64,000 bases of DNA from Pseudomonas sp. R84 (GTDB taxonomy: Bacteria; Pseudomonadota; Gammaproteobacteria; Pseudomonadales; Pseudomonadaceae): NCBI RefSeq assembly GCF_009834515.1, contig NZ_CP019426.1:5091001-5155000 (forward strand), written 5' to 3'. A program made the translations under genes and the position numbers. The first letter of the stretch is position 1. The number at the start of each line of letters is the position of its first letter. The notes below the pieces were generated by a model. That model did not search any database and had not been told where the DNA came from. It saw only the letters and a program-made list of their open reading frames with translations. Below, piece after piece: positions 53,598 to 63,136 of this stretch.

Positions 53598-54530
53598 ATG
53601 GATCGTCTCCAAGCAATGCGGGTGTTTGTCACGGTGGTGGATCTGGGCAGTCAGTCGGCTGCGGCTGATCATCTGGACCTTTCGCGACCGGTGGTTTCAC
53701 GTTATCTGGCGGAGCTGGAGGATTGGGTCGGCGCCCGCCTGATGCACCGCACCACGCGCAAATTGAGCCTGACCGCCGCCGGCAGCGAAATCCTGCCGCG
53801 CTGTCGGCAGATGCTCGAACTGTCGACGGACATGCAGGCGGCGGTCAGCGAACCCCACGATGCACCGCGCGGCTTGCTGCGAATCAGCGTCAGCACCTCG
53901 TTCGGGCAGGCGCAACTGGCCGACGCGATGGCCGCTTACGTCAAACGCTATCCCGGTGTGAGCATCGATCTGCAAATGCTCGATCGCACGGTGAATCTGG
54001 TGGATGAGCGCATCGACTTGGCAATTCGCACCAGTAACGATCTCGACCCGAATCTGATCGCCCGACGCCTGACAGTTTGTCGTTCGGTAGTCTGCGCCGC
54101 ACCGGCTTATCTGCAGGAGCAAGCGGCGCCGTTGCGGGTCGAGGAACTGAGCCGACACAACTGCCTTACGCACTCGTATTTCGGCAAGAGCCTGTGGCAT
54201 TTCGAGGAGGATGGCGAACCGGTTTCAGTACCGGTGCAGGGCAATATCAGCGCCAACGAGGCCAGCACATTATTGCGCGCGACGCTGGCCGGCGCCGGGG
54301 TGGCGATGCTGCCGACCTATCAGGCCGGTGTGCATATTCACAGCGGTGAACTGGTCCGCCTGCTGCCGCATGCCGAACCACGACAAATGAACATCTACGC
54401 GGTGTACGCCTCGCGCAAACACATGCCGGCAGCGCTGCGCAGCATGCTGGATTTCCTGGTGCTCAGATTTCCCGAAAATCCCGAATGGGATGAAGCAGCG
54501 TCAAGCGTCAAGCCACAAGCTGCGAGCTAG
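53598..54530 (+). CDS. LysR family regulator
   Basis: A 310-residue regulator with N-terminal helix-turn-helix GSQSAAADHLDLSRPVVSRYLAELEDWVG and a substrate-binding domain of the CrgA/DmlR type (RISVSTSFGQAQLADAMAAY, RIDLAIRTSNDLDPNLIARRL). It is divergent from the MBL-fold gene across a 114-bp gap. The last residues (about SSVKPQAAS) are encoded by a dispersed repeat, so the natural C-terminus was replaced or extended by the repeat. Confidence 0.9.
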   Translation: MDRLQAMRVFVTVVDLGSQSAAADHLDLSRPVVSRYLAELEDWVGARLMHRTTRKLSLTAAGSEILPRCRQMLELSTDMQAAVSEPHDAPRGLLRISVSTSFGQAQLADAMAAYVKRYPGVSIDLQMLDRTVNLVDERIDLAIRTSNDLDPNLIARRLTVCRSVVCAAPAYLQEQAAPLRVEELSRHNCLTHSYFGKSLWHFEEDGEPVSVPVQGNISANEASTLLRATLAGAGVAMLPTYQAGVHIHSGELVRLLPHAEPRQMNIYAVYASRKHMPAALRSMLDFLVLRFPENPEWDEAASSVKPQAAS

Positions 54531-54580
54531 CTGCACCGTAATTCATCTTGACGCTTGCCGCTCCAAGCTTGCAGCTGCCC
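54502..54580. repeat. GCTTCAAGC/AGCTTG-type dispersed repeat overlapping a gene end
   Basis: AGCGTCAAGCCACAAGCTGC ... GACGCTTGCCGCTCCAAGCT ... GCAGCTGCC is similar to sequence at 26.96-27.05 and 63.06-63.13 kb. It forms the last codons and the stop of the LysR gene. Confidence 0.65.
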
Positions 54581-54637
54581 TTACCTGACCTATGCTGAAA
54601 GTAATACCGCAGGGTATGTCGTTCAGAGGTCTACGCC

Positions 54638-54814
54638 ATGAACATCAAAACAAGAAGGTACTTCGCGATTTTCATTACCTGCGCCGCCACGCTGGCGCTG
54701 TACGGCACCGCTGCCTGGCGGGTCGAACAGCTGCGACAGCTGCCGCGCGAGTATGCGAGCTGCAACTTCGAGCGGTGCATTCCGCACAATGCCACGCTGA
54801 ACGCATTGCGCTGA
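54638..54814 (+). CDS. Small membrane-anchored protein, 58 residues
   Basis: The ATG at 54638 has AGAGG eight bases upstream. The protein has a basic start (MNIKTRRYF), one membrane span (AIFITCAATLALYGTAAW) and a short outside tail with two Cys (SCNFERCIPH). Codon use matches that of the neighbouring genes. The family is not recognised; it looks like a conserved small inner membrane or periplasmic protein. Confidence 0.68.
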   Translation: MNIKTRRYFAIFITCAATLALYGTAAWRVEQLRQLPREYASCNFERCIPHNATLNALR

Positions 54815-54840
54815 ATCATCTGGGCTGGAATGCGATTCTG

Positions 54841-54868
54841 TGTGGGAGCGAGCCTGCTCGCTCCCACA
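54841..54868. repeat. Solitary REP hairpin
   Basis: TGTGGGAGCGAGC - CT - GCTCGCTCCCACA is a perfect 13-bp stem of the same REP family as 43.77 kb. It lies between convergent genes and could also act as a transcript end. Confidence 0.85.
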
Positions 54869-54890
54869 GTAGACCGCAGCGCTTAGAGGG

Positions 54891-55775
54891 TTATTGCTCG
54901 GCCTTGAGGCTGTCGCGGAAAGCCTTTGGCGATATCCCCACCCGGCGCCGAAACAGGCGCGTGAAGTTGGTCGGATCGGAAAACCCCAACAACTCCGACA
55001 TCTCGTAAATCGTCATGCTGGTGTAGGTCAGCAAGCGCTTGGCCTCCAGCAACTGCCGTTCATGCATGATCTGCAACGCTGGTTGCCCGGCCAGCTCACG
55101 GCAGGTGCCATTGAGGTGCGACACCGAAATGCCCAATCGATGGGCCAGGTCTTCGACCTTCACGTGCTGGCGATAAGTCTCCTCGACCAACTGAATAAAG
55201 CCATTGAGGTATTCGCGCTGACGTTGCGGCCGCTGACTGGCTTTGTGCCGCACGATCGCCTGCCGACTGACCCAGACCATGATCACGCTGACCAGCGAAT
55301 GCATGAGCATTTCCCGCGCAGGTTGATGACCGTTGTATTCAGCCTGCAACGCCGAAAAAAGGCTGTTGAGGTAATCGCCGTCGTTGCCTGCCGGGTAGTT
55401 TTCCGCGCTGGCCAGCGCATGTACCGAATCGCCCAGTTGCGCCTGCAAGTGGTTGATCAGCGGTGTGGCGAGGGTAACGATGAACCCTTCGACGTCTTCG
55501 GAAAAACGAAAGCCGTGCACCGACAACGGTGGCAGCACCTGAATCGCCGGGGTCTGGAGTTGCGTGCGTTGCCCTTCGATCTCAAGCTCTGCCTGACCTT
55601 TGAAGACGAAGAGTAATTGGCACAAATCAGCATGGCGGTGGGGTTTGATTTCCCACTCATGTTCGCGACTGCGGGAGGAAATGGTTTCACAGTGCAGCAA
55701 GTCAGGGGTCGGCCAGTCCAGGCTTTCACCGTAGAGCTTGAACACTGGAATCGAAGGCAGCTCAGGCTTGTTCAT
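54891..55775 (-). CDS. pobR: AraC family regulator of 4-hydroxybenzoate catabolism (PobR)
   Basis: A 294-residue regulator from ATG 55775 (GTG one codon earlier also possible). The N-terminal cupin-like effector domain (HEWEIKPHRHADLCQLLFVFKG) is followed by two C-terminal helix-turn-helix motifs (VKVEDLAHRLGISVSHLNGTC and MSELLGFSDPTNFTRLFRRRVG). It is divergent from pobA with a 177-bp gap. In pseudomonads this AraC-type PobR activates pobA in response to 4-hydroxybenzoate. Confidence 0.88.
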   Translation of the reverse strand: MNKPELPSIPVFKLYGESLDWPTPDLLHCETISSRSREHEWEIKPHRHADLCQLLFVFKGQAELEIEGQRTQLQTPAIQVLPPLSVHGFRFSEDVEGFIVTLATPLINHLQAQLGDSVHALASAENYPAGNDGDYLNSLFSALQAEYNGHQPAREMLMHSLVSVIMVWVSRQAIVRHKASQRPQRQREYLNGFIQLVEETYRQHVKVEDLAHRLGISVSHLNGTCRELAGQPALQIMHERQLLEAKRLLTYTSMTIYEMSELLGFSDPTNFTRLFRRRVGISPKAFRDSLKAEQ

Positions 55776-55931
55776 CACTTCAATCCAGGCCTCGGGGTTG
55801 TGGGCGATAATCGCACCGATTGGCAGAATGTACAGGTATCGGCTCAGTTTTCACCTTCAATTGACAGACCCGCAAGGGAAAAATGCAAGCACTCGATCCA
55901 TAAAAATCATTCACCGGTCTTGGCCGCGTGA

Positions 55932-57146
<1,215 letters not shown>

Positions 57147-57225
57147 CCTGCTACCGACTTACACTGGCGAGCATCCCCGCTCGCCTGACGATCTGCGGGA
57201 CTCTCACTGCCCGCAGGTTTTGCCC

Positions 57226-58743
57226 GTGACCAATCTCAATCAGCCTGAAACGCCCAAACCGGCCATTCGCAGCGTGCTGGTCGCGCTGATGATGGCGATC
57301 TTTCTCGGCGCGCTCGACCAGACCATCGTCGCCGTGTCGATGCCGGCCATTTCTGCGCAGTTCAAGGACGTAAGCCTGCTGGCCTGGGTAATTTCCGGGT
57401 ACATGGTCGCGATGACCGTGGCGGTGCCGATCTACGGCAAGCTCGGCGACTTGTACGGGCGGCGCAAATTGATGCTGTTCGGCATGGGCGTGTTCACCCT
57501 CGCCTCCCTGTTTTGCGGCATGGCACAAAGCATGGAGCAACTGGTGCTGGCGCGGATCCTTCAGGGCATCGGCGCCGGCGGGATGATTTCGGTGAGTCAG
57601 GCGATCATCGGCGACATCGTGCCGCCGCGTGAACGCGGGCGTTATCAGGGTTACTTCAGCAGCATGTACGCCGTGGCCAGCGTTGCCGGTCCGGTGCTTG
57701 GCGGGTACATGACCGAATATCTGTCTTGGCGCTGGGTATTTCTGATCAACCTGCCGCTGGGACTTGGCGCGTATTGGGTGGCGCGACGCAATCTGCGCGG
57801 GCTGCCGATTCCGCAGCGCAAACCGATCATCGACTACCTCGGTACGTTGTTGATGATCATCGGCCTCACTGCCCTGCTGCTGGGCATTACTCAGGTTGGT
57901 CAGGGTCATTCGTGGCGCAGCGCTGAAGTGCTCGGTTTGTTCGCTTGTGCGGTGGTGGTGCTGGCGCTGTTTGTCTGGCACGAGCGGCGTGCCCGTGAGC
58001 CATTGCTGCCGATGCACCTGTTCGCCAACCGCAACGCCCTGCTGTGCTGGTGCACGATTTTCTTCACCAGTTTCCAGGCGATTTCGCTGATTGTGCTGAT
58101 GCCGCTGCGCTTTCAGACCGTCACCGGTGCCGGTGCTGACAGCGCCGCCCTGCACTTGCTGCCGTTGGCGATGGGACTGCCGATTGGTGCATTTTTCGCT
58201 GGCCGACGTACGTCGATCACCGGGCGTTACAAACCACAGATTCTGACCGGCGCTCTGCTGATGCCGATCGCGATTCTCGGTATGGCGTCCAGCCCGCCCG
58301 AGGCGACGCTGGTCAGTGGTCTGTTCATGCTGCTCTGCGGTATTTCCAGCGGCATGCAGTTTCCAACCTCGTTGGTCGGCACCCAGAATTCGGTGGAACA
58401 ACGCGACATCGGTGTAGCGACCAGCACCACCAACCTGTTTCGCTCTCTCGGCGGCGCAGTGGGCGTGGCGTTGATGTCGGCGCTGTTACTGGCGTTGCTG
58501 CAGGATTCAAGTTTCGCCCATCTGGCCAGCAGTTCGCTGATGAGCGAAGGTCATTCGGGTAACGTCTTGCTGGATGGTCTGAACGCCGCGCCGGGTGATG
58601 CGCAGAACGCCTTGCGTGCGGAGTTGCTGGTGACGTTCCGGCATCTGTTGTGGGTGAGTGCGGCGGTATCGTTGCTCGGGTTGGCAGCGGCGATTGCGAT
58701 GCCTAACAACCTGCTGCGCGGGCGCGAGCACGGCGCCAAATAA
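57226..58743 (+). CDS. DHA2-type MFS drug exporter
   Basis: A 505-residue, 14-span transporter. The GTG at 57226 is chosen, since the open frame upstream runs back into pobA. LGALDQTIVAVSMPAI (motif D1 of the DHA2 family), GKLGDLYGRRKLM (motif A), ARILQGIGAGGMISVSQAIIGD and motif C (VAGPVLGGYM) are present. It exports drugs or toxic organics with proton antiport at the inner membrane. Position after pobA may mean it exports aromatic acids, but it could be independent. Confidence 0.88.
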   Translation: MTNLNQPETPKPAIRSVLVALMMAIFLGALDQTIVAVSMPAISAQFKDVSLLAWVISGYMVAMTVAVPIYGKLGDLYGRRKLMLFGMGVFTLASLFCGMAQSMEQLVLARILQGIGAGGMISVSQAIIGDIVPPRERGRYQGYFSSMYAVASVAGPVLGGYMTEYLSWRWVFLINLPLGLGAYWVARRNLRGLPIPQRKPIIDYLGTLLMIIGLTALLLGITQVGQGHSWRSAEVLGLFACAVVVLALFVWHERRAREPLLPMHLFANRNALLCWCTIFFTSFQAISLIVLMPLRFQTVTGAGADSAALHLLPLAMGLPIGAFFAGRRTSITGRYKPQILTGALLMPIAILGMASSPPEATLVSGLFMLLCGISSGMQFPTSLVGTQNSVEQRDIGVATSTTNLFRSLGGAVGVALMSALLLALLQDSSFAHLASSSLMSEGHSGNVLLDGLNAAPGDAQNALRAELLVTFRHLLWVSAAVSLLGLAAAIAMPNNLLRGREHGAK

Positions 58744-58748
58744 CCGCA

Positions 58749-58778
58749 AAAGATCGCAGCCTTCGGCAACTCCTACAT
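58749..58778. repeat. REP sequence at left flank of the IS110 element
   Basis: AAGATCGCAGCCTTCGGCAA followed by CTCCTACA is a member of the GATCGCAGCCTTCGGCAGC family in the orientation that starts a REPIN. Its inverted partner lies 1.3 kb away, beyond the transposase gene. Confidence 0.85.
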
Positions 58779-58813
58779 GCGCATGCATAACCCTGTAGAT
58801 ACTCTGTTCACGG

Positions 58814-59809
58814 TCAAGCTTTTGCGAGATCTTTTGCGCTAAAAAGCTTGGCCGTATTGAAATCTTCGCCGGCTCGCATGCAGGCCCACAAGCCGGTCAG
58901 GTATTTGCGCATGACGGCGACGATAGCCTGCATCTTTCTCTTCCCTCGCCCGATCAACGCTTCGTAAAAGGCTTTCACGTTGCTGTCGCAACGTATGGCA
59001 GTCAGCGCTGGCATGTACATCGCTGAACGTAGGTAGGCGTTTCCGCCCTTACTTATCCGCCCAGGTTTATCGATGCTGGTACCTGATTGCGTAAGCCGCA
59101 CATCGAGTCCTGCATGTCGGCTGACCTGCGCGGACTTAAGTGTCACTGGCAAGGTCGTCAATTCAGCCAGTGCCGCAAATACTGAAATTTCGCCCATGCC
59201 CGGCGCTGCGATCATGTGCCCAAACTGGGCGCTTAGCGTCGGGCAGTTGTCGATCAGCGCCCGACCTGCGAGCCTGAAACGCTCGATTCGCTTGTCAAAA
59301 GCTTCAATGGCTTCTTCTTCGTCTTCAATCAGCATTTTCACGGTTGTTTGAGTAGCTTTCAGCGCATGCAGCTCGTTCTTGGCTCGGGTGCGATGACACG
59401 TCAAACGATTGATATGCCTTCCGATAGCCCGCAGTTCCAACTGTATGGTCGTGGGCGGCGTCCACAATTTTGGGCTCATGCGTTCGCCGTATTCGGCTAG
59501 CAACTGGGCATCGATCGCATCGGTTTTGCTGTTTTTCAGCATCAGCTTGGCAAAGTTATGAAAGCTCTTCGGGTTGATAACCGAAACGGGCAAACCCGCC
59601 GCGGTGAGCTCCATGGCCAAATCCAGGTAATAGATGCCGGTGGCCTCCATCACTACGGATAAAGGCTTGAGCTCGAGCAACCTGTTGACCGCTGCTTTGC
59701 GCCCGGCGGGTGTTTGGTCGATGTTGCAGGCCCCTGCAAAACGGCCGTCGTTGTGCCAGCCCATGGCGGTCGTGCGAGACCCCACATCCAAACCGACATG
59801 CATGCTCAT
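58814..59809 (-). CDS. IS110-family transposase
   Basis: A 331-residue DEDD recombinase. The RuvC-like N-terminal domain has Asp in GLDVGSRT, Glu in VVMEATGIY and the KTDAIDAQLLAEYG motif. The C-terminal Transposase_20 region has PGMGEISVFAALAEL, SRHAGLDVRLTQSGTS (with the catalytic Ser region) and GRISKGGNAYLRSAMYMPAL. It appears full length and intact, so the element may be active. Confidence 0.93.
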   Translation of the reverse strand: MSMHVGLDVGSRTTAMGWHNDGRFAGACNIDQTPAGRKAAVNRLLELKPLSVVMEATGIYYLDLAMELTAAGLPVSVINPKSFHNFAKLMLKNSKTDAIDAQLLAEYGERMSPKLWTPPTTIQLELRAIGRHINRLTCHRTRAKNELHALKATQTTVKMLIEDEEEAIEAFDKRIERFRLAGRALIDNCPTLSAQFGHMIAAPGMGEISVFAALAELTTLPVTLKSAQVSRHAGLDVRLTQSGTSIDKPGRISKGGNAYLRSAMYMPALTAIRCDSNVKAFYEALIGRGKRKMQAIVAVMRKYLTGLWACMRAGEDFNTAKLFSAKDLAKA

Positions 59810-59814
59810 GCTTT

Positions 59815-60060
59815 CAACTCCGAGTGAACTGGGTTAGAAATGCATCCTGGTTCCCCTGACCTCGAACTTCATGCCACTGCAACCTTGTAATGCGAAGTCC
59901 GACTTGTCGGCTTCTCGATACTCTTCGTGGTGGGCAATGAGGCGGGGGGACCTCTCTACAGACAAGGTCAGGAGCAAGTCCTGCCTTTAGGAGCGATCGG
60001 TCTCCCCCAGAAACACATCTTCGTATGTCCGCACCAGCGAGCTTAGATCTCAATTGACTG
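59815..60060 (-). ncRNA. Possible bridge RNA region of the IS110 element
   Basis: Non-coding sequence upstream of the transposase on its strand. In IS110-group elements this interval is expressed as a bridge RNA that pairs with donor and target DNA. Self-complementary stretches are visible (for example GTCCGACTTGTCGG, and AGGACTTGCTCCT read on the minus strand). Exact RNA ends and loops were not determined. Confidence 0.35.
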
Positions 60061-60080
60061 GTGTGAGGGCAACATACAAG

Positions 60081-60107
60081 GAGCTGCCGCAGGCTGCGAT
60101 CTTTTGA
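60081..60107. repeat. REP sequence at right flank of the IS110 element
   Basis: AGGAGCTGCCGCAGGCTGCG followed by ATCTTTT is the inverted partner of the REP at 58749. Together they would form one REPIN if the element were removed. Confidence 0.85.
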
Positions 60108-60110
60108 TCT

Positions 60111-60959
60111 TCATGGGCTGTAGTAACCCACCGCAACGAGGAAATGCCCGGCCTTCTTCAGGTAAGCATGCTTGTCCTCGACCTTGCCGGTCACCGGGTT
60201 TTTCCAGCGATATTCATATTCGCCCTCATCCTGCTTGCCGATCAGCGCCAGAATCGGCTCGCCCACCGGTTTGCCTTCCGGATCCTTGACCTTACCGAAG
60301 TCGGTGTTGATCAAGCGCAGATTGGTGCCGTGGGCAACGTAACGCTGGGTGTTCAGGTCGACCACAAACACGTACAAGTCATCCTGTAAGTAACCGCCCT
60401 TGAGCGAATTGATCGCAGTCAGTGTGGCTTTCTCGTCTTTGCCCAGATCAGTCGCCGCTTTGTCGAGCAATGCCTTGGCCTGCTCCGCCGAGGCTCGCGG
60501 CAAGTAATAACCGACCGCCAGAATCCGCTGGCCGATGCGCTGGTAATACACATGCTTGCGCTCGACCTTGCCATCGGACCAGTTCTGCCAACGGTATTCA
60601 GCCTGCTGGATGCCATTGCCTTCCGGCACTTTCAAAGCGTCCTTGAAGGTTTTCTGCAAATCAGGGCCGAGCACCTCACTGACATCACGGCCGATCAAAG
60701 CCGAGGAAGGCCCGCCGCTGGCGAGCATCACGCCTTTGGTATCGACCACGAACACATAGCGATCCTTGTCGACGAACTCGCCCTGGCGGCTGAACGCGGC
60801 GAACGCCTTGTCACCGTTGTCGTGGTAATAGGCCAAGGCTTTTTCCAGCAAGGCGATGGCGGCCTGGCTGTCATCCTTGGCGGTCGTGGCGGCGCTGGCC
60901 TGGCCGAAACCGGCCAGTAACATCACGCCGAGCCAGGCCACTTTATGCAAAAACCCCAT
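60111..60959 (-). CDS. Periplasmic double-Cache protein
   Basis: A 282-residue protein with GAGGGAT before the ATG. The signal peptide is MGFLHKVAWLGVMLLAGFGQASA. Two single-Cache (sCache_2-type) units follow, each with DRYVFVVDTKGVMLASG / DLYVFVVDLNTQRYVAHG, then a Y-x-W core (AEYRWQNWSDGKVERKHVYY; EYEYRWKNPVTGKVEDKHAY) and the GYYLP/GYYSP end. There is no signalling domain, so it is a free periplasmic ligand-binding protein, perhaps delivering a ligand signal to another sensor. Confidence 0.87.
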   Translation of the reverse strand: MGFLHKVAWLGVMLLAGFGQASAATTAKDDSQAAIALLEKALAYYHDNGDKAFAAFSRQGEFVDKDRYVFVVDTKGVMLASGGPSSALIGRDVSEVLGPDLQKTFKDALKVPEGNGIQQAEYRWQNWSDGKVERKHVYYQRIGQRILAVGYYLPRASAEQAKALLDKAATDLGKDEKATLTAINSLKGGYLQDDLYVFVVDLNTQRYVAHGTNLRLINTDFGKVKDPEGKPVGEPILALIGKQDEGEYEYRWKNPVTGKVEDKHAYLKKAGHFLVAVGYYSP

Positions 60960-61072
60960 AGCGCATCCCTCGTTCTTGTTGGTGTTTCAAGAGCGTAGAC
61001 GGCTTGGGGTGATGTACGAGTATTCAGAATGATGCAGGGGATTACAGAATCCCCTGCACTGATCAACAAAGC

Positions 61073-61927
61073 TTATGGGCGGGAATTGATCTGCTGCTGC
61101 AAATTCTGAATCTGCGCCTGAAGGGTGTTGATGTTGCGGGTCATCTGCCCACGGAAGGCATCGAACTCAGCGGTATTGCCGCCACCCTGAGGAGCCGCCG
61201 GGCGGTTGTCCTGCTCGCTTTTGAGTACAACGATTTCCTGTTCGAGACGATCGATCGCCGCGCTCGGATTGCCCTGCTTTTTCAGTGCAGCAATATCAGC
61301 GCCGAGGCTTTTGAACTGCGCATCGAATGCTTTCAACTGCGCGTCGACCTTGCTGGTGTCGGCCGGCGTGCTTTTCACCGTCGCCAATTCCGCAGTCAAG
61401 GCTTTGACCTGCGCCTGCAACTGGGTATTGGCGTTCTGCTGTTCGGTGGTCTGCGCAGTCATCTGCGCCAGTCGCTTGTCCAGATCACTGGCCTGCCCTG
61501 CTACGCCTTGCTGCTGTTTGCTCTGATCGAGCAGCTTGCCTTCGAGCTGTTTGATTTGCAGCTTCAGGGCCTCGCTGTCACTGGTGACGTTGGACTGACT
61601 GGCGACGACCTTGCCGGAAATGTCCTGCAGGCGTCCGGCCGCTTCTTCGCTGATTCGCGCGAAGCTTTCCTGAGTCGCGACCAGTTGCTGCTCCATCAAC
61701 GAGATCTGCTGGAAACTCCACCAGGCCAGACCGACGAAGGCGAAGAACAGCGCACCGACCAAGGCCCACAATGGCCCGGTGCTCGCGGCTTTGACCTTGA
61801 CCACCGGCGGCGTGCGCGAGTGTACGGAGGTGCGGGCGGTGGTCGGAATGTCATCGTCGTCGAAGGTGTCGGCACGCAAGCTCGGGACATCATCGAAATC
61901 GTCGTGGGCATCATTACGCATGGACAT
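61073..61927 (-). CDS. Single-span coiled-coil membrane protein
   Basis: A 284-residue protein with AAGG before the ATG. It has an acidic cytoplasmic N-terminus (DDFDDVPSL), one membrane span (ALVGALFFAFVGLAWWSF) and a long periplasmic coiled coil rich in Gln, Lys and Ala (about residues 75-270, ending LQAQIQNLQQQINSRP). It has no catalytic motif. Such proteins are often annotated as ATPase-like or chromosome-partition-like, but only a structural role can be supported. Confidence 0.82.
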   Translation of the reverse strand: MSMRNDAHDDFDDVPSLRADTFDDDDIPTTARTSVHSRTPPVVKVKAASTGPLWALVGALFFAFVGLAWWSFQQISLMEQQLVATQESFARISEEAAGRLQDISGKVVASQSNVTSDSEALKLQIKQLEGKLLDQSKQQQGVAGQASDLDKRLAQMTAQTTEQQNANTQLQAQVKALTAELATVKSTPADTSKVDAQLKAFDAQFKSLGADIAALKKQGNPSAAIDRLEQEIVVLKSEQDNRPAAPQGGGNTAEFDAFRGQMTRNINTLQAQIQNLQQQINSRP

Positions 61928-62043
61928 TGAGGCAACCTTTGTGAAACGCGGTGATGGCTAAATGCTGCGAAGTATAACCGCCGCAGCCGCAGGGATTGAC
62001 CCCCAAGCGGCTACACGGTTCATTGCCGCCCGGCCGAATCGTT

Positions 62044-63036
62044 TCAACGGATGTCCTGAGCTTTCCACCACGCGCAGAACTCATCCAGCGCCGACCACAG
62101 GCTGACTTTCGGATCGTAGTCCAGATAATGCCGGGCGCGGCTGATGTCGAGGGTGAAATTTTTTTTCATTACCTGCATGCCCAGGCGCGACAGGGTTGGC
62201 TCCGGACGCCCGGGCCAGAGCTTGCACGCCCCTTCGTTGAGCGCCGCAACGCTATAGGCCAGACCATACGAACGGTACTTGGTGACCTGCGGCACTTCCA
62301 TCTTGCGCATCACGTAATTGACCACATCCCACAACGGTACCGGTGTGCCATTGCTGATGTTGTAGGCCTTGCCCAGCGCGGAACCGGCGGCCAGCAAGCT
62401 GCTGAGCATTGCTTCGTTGAGGTTCTGCACACTGGTGAAATCGACCTTGTTCAGGCCATTGCCGATGATCGCCAGCCGGCCCTTGCGCTGCATGTTAAGC
62501 AGGCGCGGGAAGATGCTCATGTCGCCGGCGCCGGTGACGAAACGCGGGCGCAGGGCGATGGTTTCGAGGCCGAATTCCTGCGCGCCGAAGACCTTTTGCT
62601 CGGCCAGGTACTTGGTCGCGGCGTAGTGATGTTTGAAGCGCTTGGGCACTTGCTCTTCGGTCAGATTGAGGTGATCACGGCCATCGAAGTAGATCGACGG
62701 CGACGACAGATGCACCAATCGCCGGACGCGCTGCTTCAGGCAGGCTTCGACGACGTTTTCGGTGACCTGTACGTTGCCTTGGTGAAAGTCCTGATATCGG
62801 CCCCACAGCCCGACAGCCCCAGCGCAGTGCACCACGGCTTCGACGTCGGAACACAGTTCGCGTACCAGGTCGGGATCGGTCAGATCGCCGGGGACAAACT
62901 CGGCACCACGGCGCACCAGATGTTCGACGCTCTCGGCCCGGCGACCGTTGACCCGCACGTCCAGGCCCTGCTCCAGGGCGAAACGCGCAAAGCGCCCGCC
63001 AATGAAGCCGCTTGCGCCGGTGACCAGAATTTTCAT
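62044..63036 (-). CDS. NAD-dependent epimerase/dehydratase (extended SDR, 3-beta-HSD-like)
   Basis: A 330-residue extended short-chain dehydrogenase. The start MKILVTGASGFIGGRFARFA gives the NAD-binding GxxGxxG. It also has the VVHCAGAVGLWG motif, the catalytic HHYAATKYLAEQKV (YxxxK) and the LRPRFVTGAGD segment typical of 3-beta-hydroxysteroid/sterol dehydrogenase-like members. The substrate is unknown. It lies downstream of argP on the same strand. Confidence 0.88.
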   Translation of the reverse strand: MKILVTGASGFIGGRFARFALEQGLDVRVNGRRAESVEHLVRRGAEFVPGDLTDPDLVRELCSDVEAVVHCAGAVGLWGRYQDFHQGNVQVTENVVEACLKQRVRRLVHLSSPSIYFDGRDHLNLTEEQVPKRFKHHYAATKYLAEQKVFGAQEFGLETIALRPRFVTGAGDMSIFPRLLNMQRKGRLAIIGNGLNKVDFTSVQNLNEAMLSSLLAAGSALGKAYNISNGTPVPLWDVVNYVMRKMEVPQVTKYRSYGLAYSVAALNEGACKLWPGRPEPTLSRLGMQVMKKNFTLDISRARHYLDYDPKVSLWSALDEFCAWWKAQDIR

Positions 63037-63056
63037 GCAAAACTCCAACAAAAAAG

Positions 63057-63136
63057 CAGCTGCGAGCATCAAGCCTCTAGCTGCAAGTTTAAAACGGTGC
63101 GCAGCGCTTGACTTGCCGCTTGCAGCTTGACGCTCA
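63057..63136. repeat. GCTTCAAGC/AGCTTG-type dispersed repeat
   Basis: CAGCTGCGAGCATCAAGCCT, CTAGCTGCAAG, GCGCTTGACTTGCCGCTTGC and AGCTTGACGCTCATGGCTG resemble the repeats at 26.96 and 54.50 kb. It touches the argP stop codon. Confidence 0.62.

Larger units (their letters stand above)
58779..60080 (-). mobile_element. IS110-family insertion sequence between two REP halves
   Basis: Approximate limits, taken as the sequence between the two inverted REP copies. It holds one transposase gene and about 270 bp of non-coding sequence upstream of it. No clear terminal inverted repeats were found, as is usual for the IS110 group. IS110 members that insert in REP sequences are known in P. putida (ISPpu9/ISPpu10), so the location fits. 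Confidence 0.75.

Noticed and set aside
58814..59809. Integrase of a genomic island carrying the Tc genes
   Set aside because: The protein is an IS110 transposase 20 kb from the Tc genes and explained by its own REP target. No tRNA site, att repeats or phage genes were seen.
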